A stretch of DNA of 64,000 nt. Origin: DASXRU01 sp034665305 (lineage in GTDB: Bacteria; Acidobacteriota; Blastocatellia; Pyrinomonadales; Pyrinomonadaceae). Of the stretch, positions 15,483 to 23,112 are shown one piece after another. The notes under the pieces are model-generated. The model saw only the letters and a program-made list of their open reading frames with translations, was not told the origin of the DNA and did no database searches. The DNA lies in NCBI GenBank assembly GCA_034665305.1, contig JAXDFZ010000008.1, positions 186,001-250,000 on the forward strand, written 5' to 3'. Both the position numbers and the translations under genes were made by a program. Position 1 is the stretch's first letter. Each line of letters opens with the position of its first letter.

Positions 15483-17651
15483 TTAACGGGCCAAAAGGTG
15501 GAGTCCCTGGAAAACCCCGGCGTAAGCGAAATAACCAATTATCAGTAATGCGCCCAGCAGGATGATCGCCGCATAGCTGCGTACGAATCCACTCTGCAAG
15601 TGCCGCACGATTGAACCGGCGTCAGTTACCCTTCGTCCCAATCCATTAACCAGGCCGTCGATAACGCCGACGTCGAAGATCTTCCATAGTCCTTCGCGTG
15701 ACACTGCGTGGATCGGATTAATGATTGCTGCGTCGTAGACTTCATCGACGTAGTACTTGTTCGCCAACAATGACGGCAGGCGCCGCAGCGGGTGACGCTT
15801 GAAGAGAGTCCAGCCGATGCCGATTCCCAGAAACGCCAGAGTGACGGAGATTAGGGCGAAGATCCGCTCGGTAGAAAGTTCAGCCGGATTATGACCCAAG
15901 CCGGGTTCGTGCGTTTCGCTGCCGTCGGAAAATGCCGGGGCGCCATCGACTGCTTGTGGCTTGGGCGATAGCCATTCCACCTGATCGGCGTGGCCTTCGC
16001 CCGCGGCAGGTTGATGGACCTCCGAGATCGTCGGCTCCAGCGTGCGCTCAAAATAATTCTCGGGATGTCCTCCGCTAAGCGAACTGAAGGCATAGGGAAC
16101 TCCGACCAGTCCGCCTACTAGCGACAAGACCCCAAGCACGATCAGCGGTAGCGTCATTGAGAGCGGCGACTCATGCGGTTCATGCGCGACGTGGTCCGCA
16201 TGGTGCTGATCGGCGTGCACGTCGCTGCCGTGCTGCTCGCGAAATCTTTCACTGCCCCAGAAGGTCATGACCATCAGGCGCGTCATGTAAACGGCGGTTA
16301 GCAGTGCTGTGATAGCACCTACAACCCACAAAGCTTTGCCGAATCCAGCCGGCATGCCGTTGCCGGTTGCGGTCCAGGTCTTCCACAAAATTTCGTCTTT
16401 GGAAAAGAAGCCGGCAAAGGGCGGCACGCCGCAGATCGCCAGCCAGCCGGCGCACATCGTTATCCAGGTAATCGGCATGTACTTCTTCAGCCCGCCCATG
16501 CGTCGCATGTCCTGTTCGTGATGCATGCCGTTGATCACGGAACCGGAGCCGAGGAAGAGTTGCGCCTTGAAGAACGCATGCGTCATCACATGAAAGATCG
16601 CCGCGCTAAACGCCCCCACGCCGCACGCGAGAAACATGTATCCCAGTTGCGAAATCGTCGAGTAAGCCAGGACTTTCTTGATGTCGTTCTGCGCGAGGCC
16701 GACGGTGGCCGCGAACAGGGCGGTCGCCGCGCCGATGATCGCCATGACGAACATCACGAACGGCGCATGCGTGAAAATCGCCGAGCAGCGTACGACCATG
16801 TAGACACCGGCCGTGACCATCGTCGCCGCATGAATCAGGGCGGAGACGGGAGTCGGACCGGCCATCGCATCGGGTAGCCAAACGAACAGTGGTATCTGTG
16901 CGCTTTTACCCGTGGCCCCAATGAAAAGCAGAATCGCGATTGCGCTAATGCTGCCGCCGCCGACGAAGATGGCTTTCCAACTGAACGGATCGACCGCCAT
17001 TTGCCCGATGACGTGCAGGGCACTGTCCACTCCCTCCTTGGGGAAGAAGCTGATCGTTCCCGTTAGGAAAAAGATCAACATGATGCCGAGGACAAACCCC
17101 CAGTCACCGACGCGGTTGGCGATGAAGGCTTTCTTCGCTGCGGGCGCTGCTTCGGAGCGATCGAGATAGAAACCAATCAGCAGGTAAGAGCAAAGGCCGA
17201 CGCCTTCCCACCCGACGAACATCAGCAAAAAATTATCCGCGAGGATCAGGGTGAGCATCGCGAACATGAAAAGGTTGAGATACGCGAAGAAGCGATAGAA
17301 GCCGGGATCGCCCTTCATGTAGCCGGTCGCAAAAATATGAATCAGCAGCCCGACGAAAGTAATGAAAAGGGCATAGATGCCGCTCAGGCGGTCCATCGCC
17401 AGGCCAAAGTCGGCGCGGAACGTTCCCACCTGGATCCAGGTCCACAGGTGGTCCATGAGCGGTTGCGTTCCCGTCAGCGCACCACCTGTTTTGAAAGCGA
17501 GAAAGAAAGCGACAATTGTCGAAACACCCACGGCCGCGCAGGCCACGAAGCCGATAAACCTCTCGTTTCTCAGCCGCCGGCCCACCAACCAGTTAATGGC
17601 CGCGCCCAGCAGAGGTGCAAAGATAATGAGACTGAGAAGGTTGTTCTTCAT
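15483..17651 (-). CDS. nuoL: NADH-quinone oxidoreductase subunit L with His-rich insert
   Basis: This is the distal proton-pumping subunit, with the long lateral helix near its C-terminus. The 722 residues exceed the common length of about 610-650. Family blocks are present: LLMFVGWEGVGLCSYLLIGF with the key Glu, IPLFVWLPDAMAGPTPVSALIHAATMVTAGVY, and QNDIKKVLAYSTISQLGYMFLACG. The extra length comes from polar loops after residue about 465: a His/Asp-rich stretch (HGSDVHADQHHADH) and a second Gly/Pro/Glu-rich stretch before the last helices. The His-rich loop is unusual and could bind metal; that is speculation. Confidence 0.95.
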   Translation of the reverse strand: MKNNLLSLIIFAPLLGAAINWLVGRRLRNERFIGFVACAAVGVSTIVAFFLAFKTGGALTGTQPLMDHLWTWIQVGTFRADFGLAMDRLSGIYALFITFVGLLIHIFATGYMKGDPGFYRFFAYLNLFMFAMLTLILADNFLLMFVGWEGVGLCSYLLIGFYLDRSEAAPAAKKAFIANRVGDWGFVLGIMLIFFLTGTISFFPKEGVDSALHVIGQMAVDPFSWKAIFVGGGSISAIAILLFIGATGKSAQIPLFVWLPDAMAGPTPVSALIHAATMVTAGVYMVVRCSAIFTHAPFVMFVMAIIGAATALFAATVGLAQNDIKKVLAYSTISQLGYMFLACGVGAFSAAIFHVMTHAFFKAQLFLGSGSVINGMHHEQDMRRMGGLKKYMPITWITMCAGWLAICGVPPFAGFFSKDEILWKTWTATGNGMPAGFGKALWVVGAITALLTAVYMTRLMVMTFWGSERFREQHGSDVHADQHHADHVAHEPHESPLSMTLPLIVLGVLSLVGGLVGVPYAFSSLSGGHPENYFERTLEPTISEVHQPAAGEGHADQVEWLSPKPQAVDGAPAFSDGSETHEPGLGHNPAELSTERIFALISVTLAFLGIGIGWTLFKRHPLRRLPSLLANKYYVDEVYDAAIINPIHAVSREGLWKIFDVGVIDGLVNGLGRRVTDAGSIVRHLQSGFVRSYAAIILLGALLIIGYFAYAGVFQGLHLLAR

Positions 17652-17712
17652 TAAGAGTAACTGTCAGTAGGCAGTCGCAGATTCAACCTGGAAGTGCAAC
17701 GCCGGTCACTGT

Positions 17713-17887
17713 TTTCGCTCCAGCGGAGCGAGATGTTTATAGCCTAATTCTTCCCTATTGTTCCGCGCTCCAGAGGAGCGCAATGTTTTGGTTGGTCCGC
17801 CAACCCGTTATGTTTCGCTCCTAACGGAGCGAGGATTAATCAGGACTACTGGTGCTATAACCATCTCCCTCCGCTGGAGCGAAGGCA
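17713..17887. repeat. Cluster of CGCTCC(N)GGAGCG palindromes
   Basis: Small palindromes occur at 17716-17730, 17766-17780 and 17816-17831 (CGCTCCAGCGGAGCG and variants), with an inverted half at about 17870-17882 (CCGCTGGAGCG). The repeat period is about 50 bp, with AT-rich text between. The cluster fills most of the 313-bp gap between nuoL and nuoK. At 17921-17950 there are also a few units of the CAACTGACAACTAAC type seen at 20143-20225. Confidence 0.8.
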
Positions 17888-17964
17888 CTTTCACAGAGTT
17901 ACACTTCAAACGTGAATCTGCAGCTGACAACTAACTACCAACTGACAACTGACGTACTACAAAA

Positions 17965-18270
17965 CTACAACTTCAAAATATTTGCTTCGTCTACGTTTAG
18001 CGATTCACGGTTACGAAAGACGGTGATGATAATTCCCAAACCTACTGCCGCCTCTGCTGCGGCCACCGTCATGACGATGAAAACGAAGAGCTGACCGGTC
18101 ACATCGCGAAAGAAACTGGAAAAGGCCACAAACGTCAAATTCACGGCGTTCAGCATCAGCTCGATGCACATGAACATGGATATGACGTTGCGCTTGATCA
18201 AAACTCCGGCCGCGCCAATCGTGAAAAGCACCGCCGAGAGCGCCAAATACCATGAAAGTTGTGGGTTCAT
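17965..18270 (-). CDS. nuoK: NADH-quinone oxidoreductase subunit K
   Basis: This is a small membrane subunit of complex I with three transmembrane helices; 101 residues is the exact family size. The two buried Glu residues of the family are seen in the second helix (FMCIELMLNAVNL) and in the third (AAAEAAVGLGIIITVFR). The N-terminus ends in a short periplasmic piece and the C-terminus reads LNVDEANILKL, as in NuoK. It follows nuoJ by 18 nt. Confidence 0.97.
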   Translation of the reverse strand: MNPQLSWYLALSAVLFTIGAAGVLIKRNVISMFMCIELMLNAVNLTFVAFSSFFRDVTGQLFVFIVMTVAAAEAAVGLGIIITVFRNRESLNVDEANILKL

Positions 18271-18288
18271 CAGTGTCTCTAATTCAAT

Positions 18289-18951
18289 CTAGTCGTCAAC
18301 GCGTCGTTGCTCTGCGATTCCCAGCACTCGCGCAGCTTGATCGGTTGTATTCGTCACGATCGGCGGCGTACCGGGGCGCGGCTTCGGATCCAAAACATCC
18401 GGGGCCAACACCTGGACACCGGGCACCACGCCGGTCCGGGAAGTTAAAAGACCTCCCGTACGCGCCAGCGTCATAGCGCCGACGATCGCCATCAAAAGCA
18501 ACAGCGACGTTATTTCAAACGGCAACAGATAAGTCGTAAAGAGCCCGGTGCCGATCGAGAACGTCAACCCGATGTCGGAGGCGTTGTCGCGCGGCGTCGC
18601 CGGCGATGCCTGCACGAAAGCGATCATGAAAACTGCTTCCGCGAATAAGATTCCCGCCAGTCCCACAGCGGCGCCTACCAGGAAAGGCAGACGAGCACGC
18701 CGCCGCTCTTCCTGTTCCACATTGAGGAGCATGATTACGAAAACTACCAGCACCATGATCGCGCCCGCGTACACGATCACCTGGACGGCGGCAATGAACG
18801 GAGCGGCCAGCGTCACATACAGGCCGGCGAGGGCAACGAACACCCCCACCAACGACATCGCGCCATACAACGGATGCCGCTGCACGACAACCGATACCGC
18901 ACAGCCAATCGCCATGCCGGCAAACAGAATGAATATGAGTCCGGAGATCAT
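18289..18951 (-). CDS. nuoJ: NADH-quinone oxidoreductase subunit J
   Basis: This is a complex I membrane subunit with five predicted helices. The diagnostic segment QVIVYAGAIMVLVVFVIMLLN contains the pi-bulge helix of the E-channel. The ATG at 18951 places 24 residues before the RHPLYGA motif, matching the usual NuoJ N-terminus. A TTG at 18978 would add nine residues encoded by the adjacent repeat and is less likely. The protein is about 220 residues with a polar C-terminal tail. In most operons nuoI precedes nuoJ; here nuoH does, and no nuoI is present. Confidence 0.94.
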   Translation of the reverse strand: MISGLIFILFAGMAIGCAVSVVVQRHPLYGAMSLVGVFVALAGLYVTLAAPFIAAVQVIVYAGAIMVLVVFVIMLLNVEQEERRRARLPFLVGAAVGLAGILFAEAVFMIAFVQASPATPRDNASDIGLTFSIGTGLFTTYLLPFEITSLLLLMAIVGAMTLARTGGLLTSRTGVVPGVQVLAPDVLDPKPRPGTPPIVTNTTDQAARVLGIAEQRRVDD

Positions 18952-18965
18952 TAGTCGCGTCGCGA

Positions 18966-19096
18966 AGTAAATGGTCAATGGTAAATAGTTGGAAACAACC
19001 GCTGAATGGTCGGACGGTCCTTGCTCCTATTTACTATTCACCTTTGACTATTTACCGTCTTACCTTCCATTCACTATTTACGATTCACCATTTACC
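18966..19096. repeat. Inverted pair of TTTACTATTCACC-type degenerate repeats
   Basis: The left arm, about 18966-18990 (AGTAAATGGTCAATGGTAAA), and the right arm, about 19027-19096 (repeated TTTACTATTCACC, TTTACGATTCACCATTTAC), are variants of one 11-bp unit on opposite strands. The array fills the nuoH-nuoJ gap exactly where nuoI normally lies. The same unit appears at 24410-24531 and as a single arm at 61728-61750. Confidence 0.78.
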
Positions 19097-19101
19097 CGCC
19101 T

Positions 19102-20133
19102 TCAAATCCACCCGAACATGGCCAGCGTCGCCGTCAGAACGATGTTGAAAATCGCGAGAGGTAACAGAAACTTCCAACCAAAGTTCATCAACTGATCAAA
19201 GCGAAAACGCGGCAACGTCCCGCGCAGCCAGATGTACAAAAACAGAAAGAACAGAATCTTCGCGAAGAAATAAACCACGCCCAGCAACGGAACCTGTGCC
19301 ACGCCCGGTCCGTTCCAGCCTCCCAGGAACAGGGTCGTCGCCAGCATCGACACGGTAATCATGTTGATGTACTCGGCGTTGAAGAACAGCAGAAACTTGA
19401 TCGAGCTGTACTCAGTATGAAAACCGGCGACCAGCTCCGTTTCCGCTTCCGGCAAATCAAACGGCACGCGGTTCGTTTCGGCTATCGCAGAGATCAGGTA
19501 AATGATGAAACCGATCGGCTGATAAATAATGTTCCAATGCAAACCCGCCCACCCCGACTGCAGCTGCACAATCCGGTGCAGGTCGAGGGACCCGGACATG
19601 ATGACTACGCCAATGAGTGACATCCCCAGCGAAAGTTCATAGGAAATCATCTGCGCGGCAGAGCGCAGACCGCCCATCAAACTGTATTTGTTATTCGAAG
19701 ACCATCCCGCCAGCGCGATCCCATAAACGCCTACCGAAGTGACGCCCAGCACGTACAGCAAGGCGACATCAAACTTTGCTATGACGAGTGGAAAACTACC
19801 GAGGAAGGGAAGGGTAATTGTCGGACCAAAAGGATAGACAATGATTGCCATCATGGCGGTGATGATGGCGATGATTGGCGCCAGCAAGAAAACGAATTTG
19901 GTCGACTCATTGGGGACCAGATCTTCCTTGACCATGGTCTTGATAAAGTCGGCGAATGGTTGCAGTATCCCGCCCGGACCGACGCGATTCGGGCCCAAAC
20001 GACCTTGCAGGAAGCCGAGCACGCGGCGCTCTGCCAGCACTGTGAACGCGCACAGCAGCATGATCGTCAGGAACGCCACCGTGATCGCCACGAACAGCAG
20101 GACCGTATGAATTAATGGGTTGTTCAGATCCAT
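19102..20133 (-). CDS. nuoH: NADH-quinone oxidoreductase subunit H
   Basis: This membrane subunit forms the quinone-binding site together with NuoB and NuoD. The 343 residues contain eight helices. Typical blocks are GRLGPNRVGPGGILQPFADF, the Glu/Asp-rich loop AETNRVPFDLPEAETELVAG with its conserved charged residues, and EYSSIKFLLFFNAEY. The start is ATG at 20133. It is separated from nuoG by a repeat array. Confidence 0.97.
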   Translation of the reverse strand: MDLNNPLIHTVLLFVAITVAFLTIMLLCAFTVLAERRVLGFLQGRLGPNRVGPGGILQPFADFIKTMVKEDLVPNESTKFVFLLAPIIAIITAMMAIIVYPFGPTITLPFLGSFPLVIAKFDVALLYVLGVTSVGVYGIALAGWSSNNKYSLMGGLRSAAQMISYELSLGMSLIGVVIMSGSLDLHRIVQLQSGWAGLHWNIIYQPIGFIIYLISAIAETNRVPFDLPEAETELVAGFHTEYSSIKFLLFFNAEYINMITVSMLATTLFLGGWNGPGVAQVPLLGVVYFFAKILFFLFLYIWLRGTLPRFRFDQLMNFGWKFLLPLAIFNIVLTATLAMFGWI

Positions 20134-20142
20134 AAAGAGGTC

Positions 20143-20225
20143 TTGTCAGTAGTTAGTTGTTAGTAGTCAGTTGCTAGAACCACAAGCTGGTCACTAACAA
20201 CTGACTACTGACTACTGACAACTAA
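20143..20225. repeat. Inverted pair of TAGTAGTCAGTTG-type degenerate repeats
   Basis: The left arm, about 20143-20175 (GTCAGTAGTTAGTTGTTAG), and the right arm, about 20192-20225 (CACTAACAACTGACTACTG), are opposite-strand variants of one unit. The right arm overlaps the 3' end of nuoG and encodes its last six residues and stop. A smaller block of the same text lies at 17921-17950. Confidence 0.78.
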
Positions 20226-22517
20226 CCGTGGTGCTGGTGCCAGTTCTTCGTGCCGCAGACTGCCATCGACGGTTATCTGATACAAAGGCGAAATCCGGAG
20301 CGTCTCCGGCTCCGGGTTTCCTGCCGCCAGCAGATGAAACTGCGGCACCTTGTCCGTAAGCGTTCCGATCTTAAAAAGTTCGTGGCCGACTTTCGGCGTC
20401 CCGCTAATCTTCTCCGCGCTCTCATCCAACTCTTCGGCCGCCGCACGCAGGGCTTTGATCTCCCCAGCCAAGTCGCGCTTCGCAGCGATTGCGTGTTTCG
20501 CCTGCACGGGTTTGCTCTCGTCCTTTAATAATGGATAACGCAGGTCGGCGTATGCCGGCACGCGCTCAGCAATCTCGCGAAATACGGCGCTCGCGGACAT
20601 TTGGAAACCGAAGTCCGAACCCATTTCTTTCGCGACCTGGGCGGTGATCATCCAATCGGGTTTCGCCTGATGCACGGGGGCGATGGATTGCCGCACGCGT
20701 TGCACGAAACCATCGTTGTTGGTGAACGTGCCGTCGACTTCCGAAAAAGACGCTGCCGGAAAAACGATATCGGCGAAGGCCGTCGTGTCAGTTTCAAACA
20801 GCTCCTGCACGATCAAGAGATCCAGTTTACCCAGGGCTTCCGCGCGGCCCAGCAAATGTTGTGGCAGGAAACTACCGGCCACATACATGGCGGAGATGCC
20901 GTTACCAGCGCCCTCGAGCAAACTCGTTATCGAACGGTTGCCACTCATCAATCCCATGTCGTAGGCGCCGACGCTGTTGTTGTAGATAGGCAGTGGGTGC
21001 AGCAGCACGCGCCGGCCTTCTTTTGCAAACGCGAACGGCAGTTGGGCCACCACCGCCTGCGCCGCTGCGCTGACTTCGCCGCCCAGCATGATCACAAGAT
21101 CGCCTTCCGTGGCGTTGATAGCATCGCGCAGCGCTTTCAATTCCGCCGCCTCGATCCCGCATTTGCGAGCGACCAGCTTGTCATCGGCCCCGCCTGCGAG
21201 CGCCAGAATCGCGGCCTCGCCGCTGCCCGGTCGAATATGTAAGAACTGTGACGCCTGTTCCCGCAACCGAATGGGAACGGTATTGATGATGAATAGGTTC
21301 GCGCCGCCGTTGCGGACGGCCTGGCGAATCTGCTTGCCGGTCAGCGGCTGCAATTCCTCCGGCTCGCCGCCGATAAGCAGGATCGTTCTCGCGTAACGAA
21401 TGTCGCGGTGCGTTGCCAGGGGCGCGCCAAGATTCTGAAAGAAGGGCGCAAGATTGAAAGCGTCTGCGGCCGCGAGGTTCTCAGTGCCAACCGTTTCCGC
21501 AGCGAACTTGCGCAGACAATAGAGAGCCTCGTTGGTGAGTCTTGGGCTGCCGACCACTGCGATTGCTTCCGCGCCGCGTTCTTGCTTGACCTGGTTGAGT
21601 TTCTCTCCGGCAAAGCGAATGGCTTCGTCCCAGGTTGCTGGGATCAGCCGCCCACCTTTCTGGTAGCGAATCAACGGCGTCCGAATGCGCGCTTCGTGAT
21701 TGACGAAGGGATGTCCGAAGCGGCCTTTGATGCACAGGAACTCGCCGTTCAAACCGTTTACGTGACGATCGCGCGCGACGATGCGCATCAATTCGCCGCC
21801 GCGCGAGCCCAGTGACATCTGGCAACCGTCCGAACAATAGGTGCAAGTGGAAATTGTCTGGCTCAACTCCCAGGGCCGCGCCTGGTGCCGGTAGGTGCCG
21901 TCAAGCAGCGTGCCGGTGGGACAAACCTCGATGCAGTTGCCGCATTGCGAGCAGTCGAGCCAACCGCCATACGTTCCGATCACGGTGTTCGCGCCGCGGC
22001 CGCCGGCTTCGATCGCGTCTTCGCCCATCCACTCGTCGCAAACGCGGGTGCAGCGTTTGCACAGGATGCAGCGTTGCGGATCGTTCGCGACCATGGGGGA
22101 AAGATATTTTTCCGGCCGCGCGTTTTTCTTTTCGGTAAATCGTTCTTCCAGCCCGCCCCAATCAAAGGCCATTTCCTGCAATTCGCATTCGCCTCCACGA
22201 TCGCAAACCGGGCAATCCAGTGGGTGGTTGGCCAACAGGAACTCCATCATCGCGCGTTGCGCTTTTTCGATCTCTTCGCTCTGCGTAGTAACGACCATGC
22301 CATCGGTGCAAATGATGGTGCAGGAGGTTTGCAGCTTGGGCATCTTCTCAATCCGCACCAGGCACATGCGACAGGAGGCCTGCAGCGCAAGGTCGGCGTA
22401 ATAGCAGAACGAGGGAATATCGAACTCGTGCTCGCGGCACACATCGATCAAGCGCGCGCCTTTGGCGACGTGAAAGTCTTTGGCGTTGATGGTTACTTTG
22501 ATTAGTTCAGTGGACAT
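20205..22517 (-). CDS. nuoG: NADH-quinone oxidoreductase subunit G with an extra ferredoxin-type cluster site
   Basis: This is the iron-sulfur subunit of the complex I peripheral arm, 770 residues. Ligand sets by position are: [2Fe-2S] C38/C49/C52/C66; His-Cys3 H98/C102/C105/C111; two complete CxxCxxCxxxC motifs at C150-C160 and C189-C199; and an N7-like C225/C228/C232/C262 leading into a molybdopterin-oxidoreductase-like domain. Canonical NuoG uses only four cysteines in the second region, so one additional [4Fe-4S] site is likely, as in formate-dehydrogenase-type proteins. The ATG at 22517 has no clear Shine-Dalgarno sequence and sits in an AT-rich tract. The C-terminal LVVSSQ and stop come from the adjoining repeat. 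Confidence 0.94.
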   Translation of the reverse strand: MSTELIKVTINAKDFHVAKGARLIDVCREHEFDIPSFCYYADLALQASCRMCLVRIEKMPKLQTSCTIICTDGMVVTTQSEEIEKAQRAMMEFLLANHPLDCPVCDRGGECELQEMAFDWGGLEERFTEKKNARPEKYLSPMVANDPQRCILCKRCTRVCDEWMGEDAIEAGGRGANTVIGTYGGWLDCSQCGNCIEVCPTGTLLDGTYRHQARPWELSQTISTCTYCSDGCQMSLGSRGGELMRIVARDRHVNGLNGEFLCIKGRFGHPFVNHEARIRTPLIRYQKGGRLIPATWDEAIRFAGEKLNQVKQERGAEAIAVVGSPRLTNEALYCLRKFAAETVGTENLAAADAFNLAPFFQNLGAPLATHRDIRYARTILLIGGEPEELQPLTGKQIRQAVRNGGANLFIINTVPIRLREQASQFLHIRPGSGEAAILALAGGADDKLVARKCGIEAAELKALRDAINATEGDLVIMLGGEVSAAAQAVVAQLPFAFAKEGRRVLLHPLPIYNNSVGAYDMGLMSGNRSITSLLEGAGNGISAMYVAGSFLPQHLLGRAEALGKLDLLIVQELFETDTTAFADIVFPAASFSEVDGTFTNNDGFVQRVRQSIAPVHQAKPDWMITAQVAKEMGSDFGFQMSASAVFREIAERVPAYADLRYPLLKDESKPVQAKHAIAAKRDLAGEIKALRAAAEELDESAEKISGTPKVGHELFKIGTLTDKVPQFHLLAAGNPEPETLRISPLYQITVDGSLRHEELAPAPRLVVSSQ

Positions 22518-22540
22518 TTAATATAATTCTAAAATCCTAT

Positions 22541-22566
22541 CGTTTAGAGGCGGGCTACTGCCCGCC
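22541..22566. repeat. REP-like palindrome, left partner of a split pair
   Basis: CGTTTAGA is followed by the perfect palindrome GGCGGGCTACTGCCCGCC. The inverted partner is at 23086-23112. A compact pair of the same family is at 25422-25490. Confidence 0.82.
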
Positions 22567-22734
22567 CATTCTGTCGCTAATTCTCTTCTGGGCGGAAACG
22601 AGCAATTCAATGATCCCGTTCATCACTGGCGTAAAATCGTCATCAGGATCCCGAGCGCATTCTCTAAGTCTCTTCTCATGATCCGTTAGGCGGTTAAGCA
22701 TAGCGTTCAGTTGTTCATACTCATCCTCAGTCAT
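22555..22734 (-). CDS. Small 59-residue acidic/helical protein next to the HNH gene
   Basis: A short frame begins with ATG at 22734 and encodes MTEDEYEQLNAMLNRLTDHE and onward. It is helical, strongly charged, with a coiled-coil-like N-terminal half, and ends MGGQ with its TAG inside the left REP palindrome. A GAGG lies about 11 nt upstream. It lies 52 nt downstream of the HNH gene, within the same REP-bounded cassette. Possible roles are accessory or immunity partner of the HNH protein, or simply a fortuitous frame. Codon use looks protein-like, but no family was recognised. Confidence 0.5.
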   Translation of the reverse strand: MTEDEYEQLNAMLNRLTDHEKRLRECARDPDDDFTPVMNGIIELLVSAQKRISDRMGGQ

Positions 22735-22786
22735 AAGACGGACCTCAGTTCTTGCTTGGGACCGAGGTCGATTTCATTTGCCGTCC

Positions 22787-23071
22787 TCACAACAGATTGT
22801 CTATTGCTTCGGATATCTTATTGTCCTTCTTCCATGATTCCGGCAGTTTTTGGCAGCCCCATTCCTGCAAAGCCCGATAGAATTTCGGCCGAACAACTTC
22901 GTCGAATACTGTCGAACAGTTTGGACAGAGTGAGATAGCATTCCATTCAGCATCCGGACCCTCATCGATAATGTGTGCTGCATGTCGGCGTCCTGCAATC
23001 CATCCACACCAATTACACGGCTGCTTCGCAACTCTTTTCGCAAGGCTTCGATTTTTGAACGCCACGATCAC
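22787..23071 (-). CDS. Small HNH-type nuclease-like protein inside the nuo operon
   Basis: About 94 residues from GTG 23071, or 92 from the GTG two codons later, which has better spacing from AAAGGG. The protein has the outline of an HNH zinc finger: CNWC at about 19-22, RRHAAHI as the first His motif, then SLCPNC, giving two CxxC knuckles around the beta-beta-alpha metal site. Such domains cut or nick DNA in restriction enzymes, homing endonucleases and phage packaging. The gene separates nuoF from nuoG and has no relation to respiration. It is bounded by inverted copies of one REP palindrome, which suggests that it arrived as a cassette. Activity is inferred from motifs. Confidence 0.78.
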   Translation of the reverse strand: MIVAFKNRSLAKRVAKQPCNWCGWIAGRRHAAHIIDEGPDAEWNAISLCPNCSTVFDEVVRPKFYRALQEWGCQKLPESWKKDNKISEAIDNLL

Positions 23072-23085
23072 CCTTTCAAAGACAT

Positions 23086-23112
23086 GGCGGGCAGTAGCCC
23101 GCCCCTAAACGG
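23086..23112. repeat. REP-like palindrome, right partner of a split pair
   Basis: GGCGGGCAGTAGCCCGCC followed by CCTAAACGG is the inverted counterpart of 22541-22566. It overlaps the nuoF 3' end: the nuoF stop TAG lies in CGTTTAG of this unit. Confidence 0.82.

Noticed and set aside
22541..23112. Homing endonuclease with intron or intein
   Set aside because: The HNH gene is intergenic; no interrupted host gene, intron core or intein splice residues are present.
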